The position numbers and the translations under genes were made by a program. The notes below the pieces were generated by a model, which ran no database searches, was not told the origin of the DNA, and saw only the letters and a program-made list of their open reading frames with translations. From assembly GCF_011516925.1 (NCBI RefSeq), contig NZ_WOTG01000001.1:592216-656215 (forward strand): a DNA stretch of 64,000 bases, read 5' to 3'. This stretch comes from Acetobacter fabarum (GTDB lineage Bacteria; Pseudomonadota; Alphaproteobacteria; Acetobacterales; Acetobacteraceae). Every line of letters begins with the position of its first letter. The first letter of the stretch is position 1. This document shows, piece after piece, positions 46,359-55,749 of the stretch.

Positions 46359-47169
46359 CACATGCATGTAAAAAATCCCTTACCAGCGCATTAACCGTAG
46401 CCGCCTGCTCTATATGGGGCAGGTGGCCGGTGCGGGCCAGAAAATGGCAGTTAGCCTGTGCAGGAATCCCCTGCACCTGCGTGGCAGGCAATACCTGATC
46501 TGCCTCCCCCCAGATAATCTGCACGGGGCATGGCGGATTATTGAGCAACGGGCGCAGGTTATTGGCCTGCTCACCATGGGGGAAGCAGGTTTGCGCAATG
46601 GCGCGCAGCGCAGCCCGTGCCCCCGGCACGGCGCGGGCTTCCACCAAAAACTCCGCGACCTTGCGCCCGATCAGTTTGGGATCATACACAGCCATGGCCA
46701 TGGCCTGCGCCATATCCGCCGCAGTGCTGGCCTCCACAAAGCGGGTCATGAACGCCATGTTGACCGTGCGCCCCAACCCTGCCGGGGCCAGCAGGGACAG
46801 GCTGGCAACCCGCGCGGGAACACTCTCCAGCAAGGACAGGGCAATACCACCACCCAGCGAATGCCCCAGAACATGGGCTTTGCTCACCCCCAGCCCGTCC
46901 AGCGTCAGGGCTGTAACCTGCGCCAGACGCGCCAGTGTGGGGGCTTGAACCAGAGCACTGGACTGGCCATGCCCGGGCAGGTCAAACGCAATAACCCGCC
47001 GGTGGGCCGCCTGGACCTGCTGGGTAAGCTGCCAGTTGGTTGCACTGCCACCAAAGCCATGCACCAGCAGCAGCGGCAGACCCGGCCCCTCTCCCATCTG
47101 GCGGACATGCACGGTCTGCTCGCCCAGCCGGAGCAGGAAGGATTGTGTCTGAACAACCTGTTTTGTCAT
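46348..47169 (-). CDS. Alpha/beta hydrolase, AcoC-like
   Basis: The 273-residue protein has LLLVHGFGGSATNW, DLPGHGQS, the nucleophile GHSLGGGIA, an acidic residue in WGEADQVLP, and the catalytic His in TGHLPHIE. The pattern is that of acetoin-dehydrogenase E2-like free-standing hydrolases and related carboxylesterases. There are no acetoin genes nearby, so the substrate is open. Confidence 0.87.
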   Translation of the reverse strand: MTKQVVQTQSFLLRLGEQTVHVRQMGEGPGLPLLLVHGFGGSATNWQLTQQVQAAHRRVIAFDLPGHGQSSALVQAPTLARLAQVTALTLDGLGVSKAHVLGHSLGGGIALSLLESVPARVASLSLLAPAGLGRTVNMAFMTRFVEASTAADMAQAMAMAVYDPKLIGRKVAEFLVEARAVPGARAALRAIAQTCFPHGEQANNLRPLLNNPPCPVQIIWGEADQVLPATQVQGIPAQANCHFLARTGHLPHIEQAATVNALVRDFLHACENP

Positions 47170-47232
47170 GCCGCCATCATGCCCTGTTTGCCCCTAGGGG
47201 GCCAGATTGCAGGTCATGGCTTTTTTCAGCCG

Positions 47233-49689
47233 TTAAAAATGGCAGGCAATGCGGCCACCAATAAAACGCGGCTCGCCGGGAATATAAAAATAGGTTGTGG
47301 TAGCCATGCCCCCGCTCTCCGCATAGCGGCGGTCCAGAATATTGCGGGCATAAACCGTTATGTCCCACAACTGGGAGGGAGAATGCAGGGTTGCATGGGC
47401 TCCCAGCAAAAAATACGGCGGCAGGCGGTAAAAGCCGGTTCCCCCCACCGTAATGGCCTGGCTGCCCCTGTATTGCCAGTCTGGCCCAAAATCCAGCCTG
47501 TAGTTCCGGGGCAGGGGCTGCCGCCATGTGGCATCCCCGTTCAAGGTAAGTTTTGGGGAGCCGTTATCCACGCCGCTAAAATTACGTTCAATGGCCTTCC
47601 ACTGCTGCGGGTGGCTTGCGTGGTACGCATTGGTAGCGGCCCGGTCCACATTTGGAAAATCCTGAAAATTCCCGCGCTGCCAGCCAAGGTTCTGCATTAA
47701 AAACAGATGACCAAACGGGTGGGCTTCCAGCGTTGCCTCAAACCCCCAGCTTTCGGATTTGGGGGCGTTGGTAATTTCACTCAACGGGCCAAAATTGGGG
47801 ATCAGCACGGTGCCTATGACCTGCTGGTTATGAAAGTCGTTGTAAAACGCAGCACCATTCAGGCGCAGACGCCCCGGTATGGGGTCCGATTTAAGGCCGA
47901 GTTCGTAGGTGAGAACCGTTTCCGGCTTAAACGGGTCCAACTGGGCCTGCACCTGCGTATTGTTGGCGCTAAACCCGCCGGGTTTAAAGCCCTTGCTCAT
48001 TTTGTAATACAGTAAAGCCTGCGGTACAAACTGCCACGAAACCCCAACCTGCCCGGCAAACTGGTTGGCGGCAGTGTTCTCGGGGTCAAAACTCCGGGTT
48101 GCCCCGCCGAATATCTGGGACTTCAGGCTGGTAATGCCCCGGTCATCCAGCTCATGCAAAAGCCCGGCCCAGATGGTCACATTATGCGGCAGACGGTAAC
48201 TGACATTCCCGAACTCGGAAACGCTCTCCTGATTCATGCCAAAGGTTGTGGCCATCATGTATTTGCGGGCAGAGTAATCCGTATAGTCAAAGAAAAACCG
48301 CTGGTTCATGCGGCTGCGCTGGTAATATGCCCCCACAACCCAGCTCAGGCGGCCATGCAGGGCAACTCCGTTCAGCCGGGCTTCCTGCGTGAACACGTTG
48401 GCATCTATGGTGCGGTACGTATCTGCCTGAGAAAGCGCCGTGCCATCCTGATCCGTGTATTCGCCCTGCCGCTCGGTTTCAAACGCGCTGATGGCCGTAA
48501 AGGTAGCGGGACCAAAATCATGGATCAGCCGCAGGTCTGCCCCCCAGTACTGGTTATGCTCGCTGGGTTTAAGCCCCGCACCGCGCCCTACAAGGCTTGC
48601 AAACTCTGGCCGCATGGACCATTCCGCCCGCCGCCCCAGCCCAAAACCCGGCAAAGGCTGTGACCCGATAAGCCTGTGCACGGGAACCGCCGTAACCACC
48701 TGGCTGTTATCCTGCACAAAGTGGCCCCCGAGCTGGATGGTCGTGCGCTCATTGGGCTGCCAGCGCAGTTTGCCACGCAAGGCCCACAGGTCCGCATCCC
48801 CCAGATGTGCGCCGTTGGTCGGGTTGTACTGCCACCCCCCGCCCTGCCGCGTCTGCCCGGCCAGCCGAAAACTCCAGCCCTTGGCCAGCGGGCCGGACAC
48901 ATAAGCCTCGCTCCGGCTCCGCGCGTAGGAGGCTATGTCCTCCATCCCGCCATAATGCCATGTGGTGGTGGGGTCGTTGGTGCGCAGGCGCACCTCCCCC
49001 CCTGTGGTGGACTGGCCATGTTTTGTACCCACCGGCCCCGGGTCCACGGCTGCATCGGCCATATCAAACAGCAACCCGTTGCTCATGGCGGGGTACGCGT
49101 AGGCCACATCATCCATATACGTCAGAACGGGGGGCATGTTGTTCTGCGTAAAATCATTAAACCCGGCACCGCGCAGGTAAAAATTGGTCGAGGCCGTGCC
49201 GTTGATGCTCTGCATGGTCAGGTTCGGGGCCACACGCTCCAGCCCACGTAGGGTGGTGACATCCCTGTTACGCAGCATTTCCGCGCTCAGATGCGTTGTG
49301 GCATCCGGCTCGTGCTGGGCGGCGGGAAAAGCAAAATCGGACCGATGCGCCCCCACATCCACATGGGTTACGCCACGAGCGGTCACATGGGCGGGTTTTG
49401 CCTGCCCAGCCTTACCGGGCACTGCGGGGGTGGCAGGCAATGCAGCCGGTTTGCCCACTGGGCCGGGAGTATTCTGCGCCTGCGCCACAGGGGCTGCAAA
49501 CAGGCCGAGCGGGATCAGGCTGACACAGCACAGCATACGCTGCCAATACGCGCGGCTGTGCCTGCTGGTATGTATGGCCAGAGGAAAGCCATATGCTTGC
49601 TGCCCGAAAATAACCCGTTCCTTCCCCACCCATGCGCCGCCACGTTGCCGCGCAAGCCATGCTCCCCCGGCAAAGCTGGCCTCTCTCAT
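47233..49689 (-). CDS. TonB-dependent outer membrane receptor
   Basis: About 818 residues from the ATG at 49689. A plug domain (about 95-220: LSAEMLRNRDVTTLRGLERVAPNLT, YLRGAGFNDFT, YMDDVAYAYP) is followed by a 22-strand barrel ending GGRIACHF with terminal Phe. The start is uncertain: the hydrophobic signal core (CCVSLIPLGLFAAPVAQAQ) begins only about 50 residues later, and upstream in-frame starts reach 49761. The ligand may be a siderophore or other complex. Divergent from the M13 peptidase gene. Confidence 0.88.
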   Translation of the reverse strand: MREASFAGGAWLARQRGGAWVGKERVIFGQQAYGFPLAIHTSRHSRAYWQRMLCCVSLIPLGLFAAPVAQAQNTPGPVGKPAALPATPAVPGKAGQAKPAHVTARGVTHVDVGAHRSDFAFPAAQHEPDATTHLSAEMLRNRDVTTLRGLERVAPNLTMQSINGTASTNFYLRGAGFNDFTQNNMPPVLTYMDDVAYAYPAMSNGLLFDMADAAVDPGPVGTKHGQSTTGGEVRLRTNDPTTTWHYGGMEDIASYARSRSEAYVSGPLAKGWSFRLAGQTRQGGGWQYNPTNGAHLGDADLWALRGKLRWQPNERTTIQLGGHFVQDNSQVVTAVPVHRLIGSQPLPGFGLGRRAEWSMRPEFASLVGRGAGLKPSEHNQYWGADLRLIHDFGPATFTAISAFETERQGEYTDQDGTALSQADTYRTIDANVFTQEARLNGVALHGRLSWVVGAYYQRSRMNQRFFFDYTDYSARKYMMATTFGMNQESVSEFGNVSYRLPHNVTIWAGLLHELDDRGITSLKSQIFGGATRSFDPENTAANQFAGQVGVSWQFVPQALLYYKMSKGFKPGGFSANNTQVQAQLDPFKPETVLTYELGLKSDPIPGRLRLNGAAFYNDFHNQQVIGTVLIPNFGPLSEITNAPKSESWGFEATLEAHPFGHLFLMQNLGWQRGNFQDFPNVDRAATNAYHASHPQQWKAIERNFSGVDNGSPKLTLNGDATWRQPLPRNYRLDFGPDWQYRGSQAITVGGTGFYRLPPYFLLGAHATLHSPSQLWDITVYARNILDRRYAESGGMATTTYFYIPGEPRFIGGRIACHF

Positions 49690-49950
49690 GACGGAAACAG
49701 CCCCCCCTGTGCAAGGCTGTTGGCCCAAATCCATCTTATTTTTAACCGTTCGGCTGCACATTCATGCAAATCCCGATCAAAAAGACCTGCGCCGGTGTCT
49801 AAGGTTTTTTTTAAGAAAACCTCCGCATGCAAGAGGGTAGGCAGGCTGGAACAAGCTGGCTAAGGTAGGTGTTCATCTTGTGTTTTGCTTAAAAAACACG
49901 GCCAGCAATCCGTAGTGTCAGCAACTATAATAAAGAACCGGAGTTCCCCT

Positions 49951-52038
49951 GTGCCAGACCTGTCCTTGCGTGCCATTTTTCGCCATACCCTTATGCTTTC
50001 CGCCATTATGGGGGCGGGCAGTCTGGCCGGGCAGGCCCATGCTGCACCACAGGACACACCACAGAGCACACAGGCCAGTTTTGGGGCCTGGGGGGTGGAC
50101 CTTGCAGGGCGGGATCTGGCGATTGTTCCGGGGAACAACTTTTTCCGCTACGCTAACGGCACGTATCTGGACCACCTTAAAATCCCTGCGGACATGACCA
50201 GCTACGGCCCGTTCAATGCGCTGGCCGAACTCTCCCGCACACGGGTCCAGAGCATTCTGGATGATCTGTCCGCCCACCCGCAGGCCGCCCCCCGCAGCAC
50301 GGAAGAAAAACTGGGCACTTTTTACGCCTCCTACATGGATGTGGCGGAAGTGGAACGTCTGGGCACGCAGCCACTGGCACAGGATATGGATGCCATCCGC
50401 GCCATAAAGGACATGGCAGGGTTTGCGGCCCTGAGTGGTACGGCTGTGGGGTCGTTCCAGTTTGGTCCCTTCTCGCTGGGGATCAACCCTGACGCCAAGG
50501 ACCCCACGCGCTACGCGCTCACCCTTGACCAGGCCGGGCTGGGCCTGCCGGACAGGGACTATTACCTCAAACCCGTATTTGCCGCCAAAAAAGCCGCTTA
50601 CCAGAGCTATATCGAAAAAGCGCTCACGCTCGCAGGCTGGCCTGAACCCGGCAAGGCCGCAGCCGCCATTGTGATTTTTGAGAGCAAGCTGGCCGAAGCA
50701 CACTGGCCCCGCACGGACCTGCGTGACCCACAGAAAACCTACAACCCCATGACCCTAGCCGAACTGGGGACCAAGGCACCGGGGTTTGACTGGGCTGCAT
50801 GGCTCAGCGCCTCCGGCCTGCCCGCACAGGACATGGACAAGCGGAGCCTGATTGTTGGAGAACCCTCCGCCATTACAGGCGAGGCCCGTGTGCTGGCCGC
50901 AACGGACATGGACACCCTGCGGGCGTGGCTTGCCTTCCATCTGGTAGAAAACGCCACAGCCTACCTGCCAGACAGCTTTGAGCAGGCCCGGTTTGTCTTT
51001 ACCAAAGCCCTGACCGGCCAGCCAACCCTGACCGCCCGGTGGAAGCGGGGCGTGCAAGCCACCAGCGCCGCCATGGGCATGGCGCTGGGCAAGGTTTACG
51101 TGCAGCGCTACTTCCCCCCCGAAAACCGCGTGGCCATGCAAAAACTGACCACCGACCTGAAAAACGCCTTCAGGGCCCGGTTGCAGAACAATAGCTGGAT
51201 GAGTGCAGCCACCAAGGAGGCCGCTCTCCGCAAGCTGGAAAACTTTGAAATTCAGGTCGGCTACCCCAACCGCTGGCGCGATTACACAGACCTTGCCGTT
51301 AAAAAAGGCGATGTGTACGGCAATGCGCGCAACGGTGTGGCCTTTGAATGGCGCTACTGGCTGGACCGTCTGGACAAGCCGGTGGACCGCAACGAATGGG
51401 ACATGACCCCACAAACGGTTAACGCCTACAACAATCCGCTGTTTGATCAGGTGGTTTTCCCCGCCGCCATTCTTCAACCGCCGTTCTTCAATATCAAGGC
51501 GGACCCGGCCGTAAACTACGGCGCCATTGGCGGCGTGATCGGCCATGAAATGACCCACTCATTCGATGATGAGGGCCGTCAGTTTGATGAACACGGCCGC
51601 CTGCGCGACTGGTGGACAAAAGACGATGCCGAACGCTTCCAGAAACTGGCTGACCGTCTGGGTGCGCAATATGACGCATTTGAGGTGCTGCCGGGTGTGC
51701 ATGTAAACGGCAAACTGACCATGGGCGAAAACATTGCCGATCTGGGCGGGCTGACCCTGGCACTGGATGCCTACCACGCATCGCTCAATGGCAAACCCGC
51801 CCCGGTAGTGGACGGGCTGAGCGGTGAACAGCGCGTATTTCTGGGCTGGGCGCAGGTCTGGCGCGAAAAACTGCGGGAGGAAACCATCCGCAGGCTTGTT
51901 GTCACGGACCCGCACTCCCCACCCGAAGCGCGCGTAAACCTGCCCATGCACAATATTGACGCATGGTACGATGCCTGGAACGTACAGCCCGGCGACAAGC
52001 TATACCTGCCAGTGCAGCAGCGCGTTAAAATCTGGTAA
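49951..52038 (+). CDS. Exported M13-family (neprilysin-like) zinc metallopeptidase
   Basis: About 695 residues. The GTG at 49951 has CGGAG 7 bases upstream and opens a Sec signal ending GQAHA; the open frame extends to a TTG at 49885. The zinc site is HEMTH (532-536) with the third ligand in ENIAD (593-597), as in M13 enzymes, and the substrate motif NAYNNP (NAYY/F-like) is present. It should cleave short peptides in the periplasm or outside. Confidence 0.94.
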   Translation: MPDLSLRAIFRHTLMLSAIMGAGSLAGQAHAAPQDTPQSTQASFGAWGVDLAGRDLAIVPGNNFFRYANGTYLDHLKIPADMTSYGPFNALAELSRTRVQSILDDLSAHPQAAPRSTEEKLGTFYASYMDVAEVERLGTQPLAQDMDAIRAIKDMAGFAALSGTAVGSFQFGPFSLGINPDAKDPTRYALTLDQAGLGLPDRDYYLKPVFAAKKAAYQSYIEKALTLAGWPEPGKAAAAIVIFESKLAEAHWPRTDLRDPQKTYNPMTLAELGTKAPGFDWAAWLSASGLPAQDMDKRSLIVGEPSAITGEARVLAATDMDTLRAWLAFHLVENATAYLPDSFEQARFVFTKALTGQPTLTARWKRGVQATSAAMGMALGKVYVQRYFPPENRVAMQKLTTDLKNAFRARLQNNSWMSAATKEAALRKLENFEIQVGYPNRWRDYTDLAVKKGDVYGNARNGVAFEWRYWLDRLDKPVDRNEWDMTPQTVNAYNNPLFDQVVFPAAILQPPFFNIKADPAVNYGAIGGVIGHEMTHSFDDEGRQFDEHGRLRDWWTKDDAERFQKLADRLGAQYDAFEVLPGVHVNGKLTMGENIADLGGLTLALDAYHASLNGKPAPVVDGLSGEQRVFLGWAQVWREKLREETIRRLVVTDPHSPPEARVNLPMHNIDAWYDAWNVQPGDKLYLPVQQRVKIW

Positions 52039-52210
52039 AATCACCTGTGGTGGTAGTGCAGGCTGCCTTGCAACACCGGGCCATTCCTGTAGTGGTCCTC
52101 TACCCTGCCCGTTACCTGCCCAAGCCCCGGACCAAAGTTCTCTGTAGCACCGGGGCTTGAGCAATGGCAAAATAGCAGGCAAGTGGGCTATACCCACGCA
52201 CACCATACTC

Positions 52211-53371
52211 ATGCGGGGCAAGGGAGAACTCGGGCAGTCCATGGTCGATACGCGTCGCTCTTCCACACGCCCGGATACCGCCCTGCCCAACAGGCAGGAA
52301 CCCCGCCTGCAACCTGCACGCCCTCTTTCTGCCCCCCCTCCGGCCGAAGTGGAAGGTGGTGCAGGGCAACGGCCGCGGCTGTTCCCGTTCATGCCTGTGC
52401 CCAAACCACCGGGCGGCCCGGTGCGCGGCTCCTCCACCCCCCTGATCCGTAAGGATATATACGCCGACCCCACATTGGGGCCGGTGTTTACGGCCTCTGC
52501 CCTTGCGCATTTTCTGTTACTGGCCGCACTCCTTTATCAGGCAACACACCACGGCAAAACTGGCTCCCCCCAGTCCAATCAGGCTTCCCCGGTGGAAATG
52601 GTTTTTTCCCAGCCCACAACCTCCAGCGGCATGGTTGGCCCCCATTCGCCCGAAGCCGGTGGCGGCAATGCGGCTCCGCAGGCGGCCCCACCCCCTCCGG
52701 CCGAGCAGCAGCCCGATACCCAGAAATCCCCACCCGAAGCCAGTGAGGCAGCACCGGACGTGCCCCCCCTTGCACAGTCGGATGATGGTTTCCCCAAACC
52801 CCAGCCTACCCCCCAGAAAGCGCGGCCAACCCCGCACAAATCCACATCAAAGCCGAGCAGCCGCGCTGTACCACGCCCCCAGCCCCAGCAGCTCCCCCAA
52901 AACCTGAAATCCCTGCTCCAGCACCCGATGGATTATTCGTTTAACGAGGCACCAGCCCCGCGCCGCCCCAACCGCCGGGGCCGCCCTGGCGGGTCAAACG
53001 CCCCGCTGGACATGTCCATTGGGCCAATGGTGGAAAATGGGCAGCTGAATGCCCATTACGCCTCGCGCACAAGCGTGCATGGCGTAAGCAGCGACTACGG
53101 TCAGGAAATTGACGCATGGATCCAGCGCCATCTGTTCTACCCACCCGAAGCCGCTGAGCGGGGGGAAGAGGGCAGCACGTCGGTCCATGTTATTCTCGAC
53201 CGGTCGGGCCATGTGTTCAAAGTCTTTATGAGCGGGTCTTCAACCCCGGCACTGGATGCCTCCACGGTTGGCATGTTCCAAGGCGCACAACTCCCTCCGG
53301 TACCACCGGACATGAAGGATCAGTATATCAACTTCGATGTCACGGTGCATTATGTCCTTATCCGCAACTAG
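52211..53371 (+). CDS. tonB: TonB energy transducer with long N-terminal cytoplasmic extension
   Basis: About 386 residues. A single membrane segment (VFTASALAHFLLLAALLYQ) carries the SxxxH motif required for coupling to ExbB/ExbD. It is followed by a Pro-rich periplasmic spacer and a C-terminal TonB domain (WIQRHLFYPPEAAERG, LDASTV). An extension of about 80-90 residues, Pro/Arg-rich, precedes the membrane segment, longer than in E. coli TonB. Starts at 52157 (TTG), 52211 and 52241 (ATG) are possible. exbD lies at the end of the window rather than next door. Confidence 0.88.
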   Translation: MRGKGELGQSMVDTRRSSTRPDTALPNRQEPRLQPARPLSAPPPAEVEGGAGQRPRLFPFMPVPKPPGGPVRGSSTPLIRKDIYADPTLGPVFTASALAHFLLLAALLYQATHHGKTGSPQSNQASPVEMVFSQPTTSSGMVGPHSPEAGGGNAAPQAAPPPPAEQQPDTQKSPPEASEAAPDVPPLAQSDDGFPKPQPTPQKARPTPHKSTSKPSSRAVPRPQPQQLPQNLKSLLQHPMDYSFNEAPAPRRPNRRGRPGGSNAPLDMSIGPMVENGQLNAHYASRTSVHGVSSDYGQEIDAWIQRHLFYPPEAAERGEEGSTSVHVILDRSGHVFKVFMSGSSTPALDASTVGMFQGAQLPPVPPDMKDQYINFDVTVHYVLIRN

Positions 53372-53529
53372 GCATGCTGCCTGCACCCCCCGGATTATTC
53401 GCGGCTGATGCGTGGGTATGACATGCAGATCACACAAAACTGAGGAGGCATCCTTGGTGCAATTCTGCTTATCTTACAAACTGGCCTCTGCCACTCCAGA
53501 CGACCCAAAGAGTTAAGGACATACTTGCG

Positions 53530-53961
53530 ATGCCACGTTCATCCAGCTCCGATCTGCCGCCAGGTGTGCCCACAATCCGCGTTGTGGCCATGCCAACAGA
53601 CACCAACCCTGCAGGGGACGTGTTTGGCGGGTGGATTGTCTCGCAGATGGATCTTGCCGCTGGCACAACCGCTGCCTTCCGGGCCAATGGGCGGTGCGTG
53701 ACCGTTGCGATCAACAGCCTTGTGTTTCTTGAACCCGTTGTGGTGGGGGATGAGGTGAGCATCTACACCAAAATCATCCGCGCTGGTCGCACGTCCCTGA
53801 CCATTCATGTGGAAACATGGCGCAGGGCGCGCCACACCCATATTACGTCCAAGGTGACGGAAGGGGAGTTTATTTTTGTCGCACTGGACGACAAACGCCG
53901 CCCACGCGCCTTGCCCCCGTTTGAAGACACACTCCCCGCAACCAGCCACGAAAACGCCTGA
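53530..53961 (+). CDS. YciA-like acyl-CoA thioesterase
   Basis: The 143-residue hotdog-fold enzyme has the YciA/ACOT signature MPTDTNPAGDVFGGWIVSQMD, with the catalytic Asn and Asp, and a strand FLEPVVVGDEVSIYTKIIRAGRTS split by motif. It hydrolyses acyl-CoA to free CoA and acid in the cytosol. AAGGA precedes the ATG. Monocistronic. Confidence 0.93.
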   Translation: MPRSSSSDLPPGVPTIRVVAMPTDTNPAGDVFGGWIVSQMDLAAGTTAAFRANGRCVTVAINSLVFLEPVVVGDEVSIYTKIIRAGRTSLTIHVETWRRARHTHITSKVTEGEFIFVALDDKRRPRALPPFEDTLPATSHENA

Positions 53962-54319
53962 ACACCCCCCAGCGCCACCCCAATGCCGGAAGGGGGCTAT
54001 GGCCAGTCGGGCAGCACCGTTACCCTTGGGTGTAAGGGTGCGCAGCTGGCCGTATCTGCCGTGGCGTGTTTTTCCCTGTTCCAGTACACGGGCTCCCCGT
54101 GCCATAGATAGACCCTTGCGCCGCCGACCTTGCGCCAGGGCCAGACCCGGGCAAGATATGCGGCACTTTGGGTACAGATGTACTTTTTTGTCGCGCACTA
54201 CTTTGCCAACGCGCCATATGGTTTAAAAAACCCGCCAGCCTCTTCTGCTACCCCCCTGTTCCAACAGGGCGGACCATGCAGGCGTGGCGGTGGATTTGGC
54301 GTAACAGGAGGTCCGGTAC
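53962..54319. other. 358-base intergenic region upstream of the ferritin-like gene
   Basis: No credible gene in either strand. Short inverted repeats occur (about 54015-54032, and 54088-54102), none with a T-tail. The right end carries a perfect AGGAGGT ribosome site for the next gene. A promoter is presumably here, but I cannot place it. Confidence 0.45.
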
Positions 54320-55144
54320 ATGAAGCACTGGCAGATTGATCAACTGCCATGGGATCGGTTTGATCCCTCCAAGGTTGACCCGGAGCTGATCCCCGCCATT
54401 AAGGCGGCCGCTGTTGTGGAGCGCAACAGCGTGGACTACGCGCAGTACCTCAACAACGTCTTCCATAATGACCCGGATTTCTGCACGGCGGCCGACCACT
54501 GGGCGGAAGAAGAAATCCAGCATGGGGATGCGCTGGGCCGCTGGGCCATGCTGGCCGACCCGGAGTGGGACTATCAGGCGGCATTCCAGCGTTACCGCGA
54601 TTTTTACAAGATTCCACTGGATGTGGACCACTCGGTACGCGGTTCCCGCACAGGGGAGCTGATCGCACGGTGTATGGTGGAAACCGGCACATCCTCTTTT
54701 TATTCCGCACTGGCCGACACCACGGAAGAACCCGTGCTTAAGGCCCTGTGCAAGCAGATTGCCGCGGATGAGTTCCGGCATTTCAAACTGTTTTATGACC
54801 ACATGCACCGCTACCTGCAGCGCGAAAATATTGGTCTTTGGCAGCGTATCCGCATCGCGCTGGGCCGCGTGACGGAAACCGAGGACGACGAACTGGCCTC
54901 CGCCTACTACACAACCAATGTGCCAGCAGACCAACCTTACGACCATACACGCTGCATTGCGGCCTATATGGTGCGGGCCATGCGCAACTACCGCCCCCAG
55001 CACCTGCGCCGCGTTACCACCATGGTGTTCAAGATTATTGGTCTGCCCCCCCATAGCTGGTTGCAGACCGTGGCGTTCCGCATTTCGGAAAAACTGTTCA
55101 TCCGACGGCAGCAACGGTTTGCACGCATTGCCGACATAAGCTGA
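54320..55144 (+). CDS. Ferritin-like di-iron domain protein of unknown function
   Basis: The 274-residue protein is nearly all helical and has the spacing of a di-iron four-helix bundle: Glu in VVERNS (about 35), EEEIQH (about 63-68), Glu in VETGTSSFYSAL (about 120) and DEFRH (about 151-155). These correspond to two ExxH-type pairs and two further acidic ligands, as in ferritin-like oxidases and acyl-ACP desaturase relatives. No signal peptide. AGGAGGT lies before the ATG. Substrate and partner are unknown. Confidence 0.75.
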   Translation: MKHWQIDQLPWDRFDPSKVDPELIPAIKAAAVVERNSVDYAQYLNNVFHNDPDFCTAADHWAEEEIQHGDALGRWAMLADPEWDYQAAFQRYRDFYKIPLDVDHSVRGSRTGELIARCMVETGTSSFYSALADTTEEPVLKALCKQIAADEFRHFKLFYDHMHRYLQRENIGLWQRIRIALGRVTETEDDELASAYYTTNVPADQPYDHTRCIAAYMVRAMRNYRPQHLRRVTTMVFKIIGLPPHSWLQTVAFRISEKLFIRRQQRFARIADIS

Positions 55145-55214
55145 ACAGGGCTTGCCGTGCGTGGCGTGGCAGGTCATCCTCCCTGCGTTCCAACCGCTGG
55201 AGAACAGACAGACC

Positions 55215-55598
55215 ATGTTCACGCACATCATGGTGGGCACTAACGATATTGCCCGCTCAAAAAAATTCTACGATGCCGTTTTTGCTGCCCTGAACATTCC
55301 TCCGTCAGAAATCAGCGCCACGGGCCGCATTACCTATGGCAAGCATGGTGCCCGGTTTATTGTCACCCCGCCGCTGGATGGCAAAGCCGCCACAGCGGCT
55401 AATGGCGGCACCATCAGCTTTCAGGCGGATACTCCGGCCATGGCAGACGCATGGCACAAGGCAGGCGTGGAAAACGGTGGCAAAACCATTGAAAACCCAC
55501 CCGGCGTGCGCCAGACCCCGGTTGGCCCGCTCTACCTTGCCTACCTGCGCGACCCGGATGGCAACAAGCTGTGTATCGCCTGTAAAGTGCCCGCATAA
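55215..55598 (+). CDS. VOC (glyoxalase/bleomycin resistance) superfamily protein
   Basis: A 127-residue single-domain VOC protein with two beta-alpha-beta-beta-beta modules: HIMVGTNDIARSKKFYDAVF at the start and PLYLAYLRDPDGNKL near the end. The first His and the last acidic positions may bind metal. Function cannot be told further. The start at 55215 matches the family N-terminus. Confidence 0.88.
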   Translation: MFTHIMVGTNDIARSKKFYDAVFAALNIPPSEISATGRITYGKHGARFIVTPPLDGKAATAANGGTISFQADTPAMADAWHKAGVENGGKTIENPPGVRQTPVGPLYLAYLRDPDGNKLCIACKVPA

Positions 55599-55749
55599 CG
55601 CGGCTTTACTGCGCCTCCCCCTACTATACGGAACACACTGATCCGTTATGCCGGGGGGAGCTTACTCCTGCCGCGCCAGACAGGTGCAGGGCCACAACAC
55701 GGGCCTGAGCTCCCTGCATGGTGCGGCAACCCGGCACCCAGCCAGCGCT

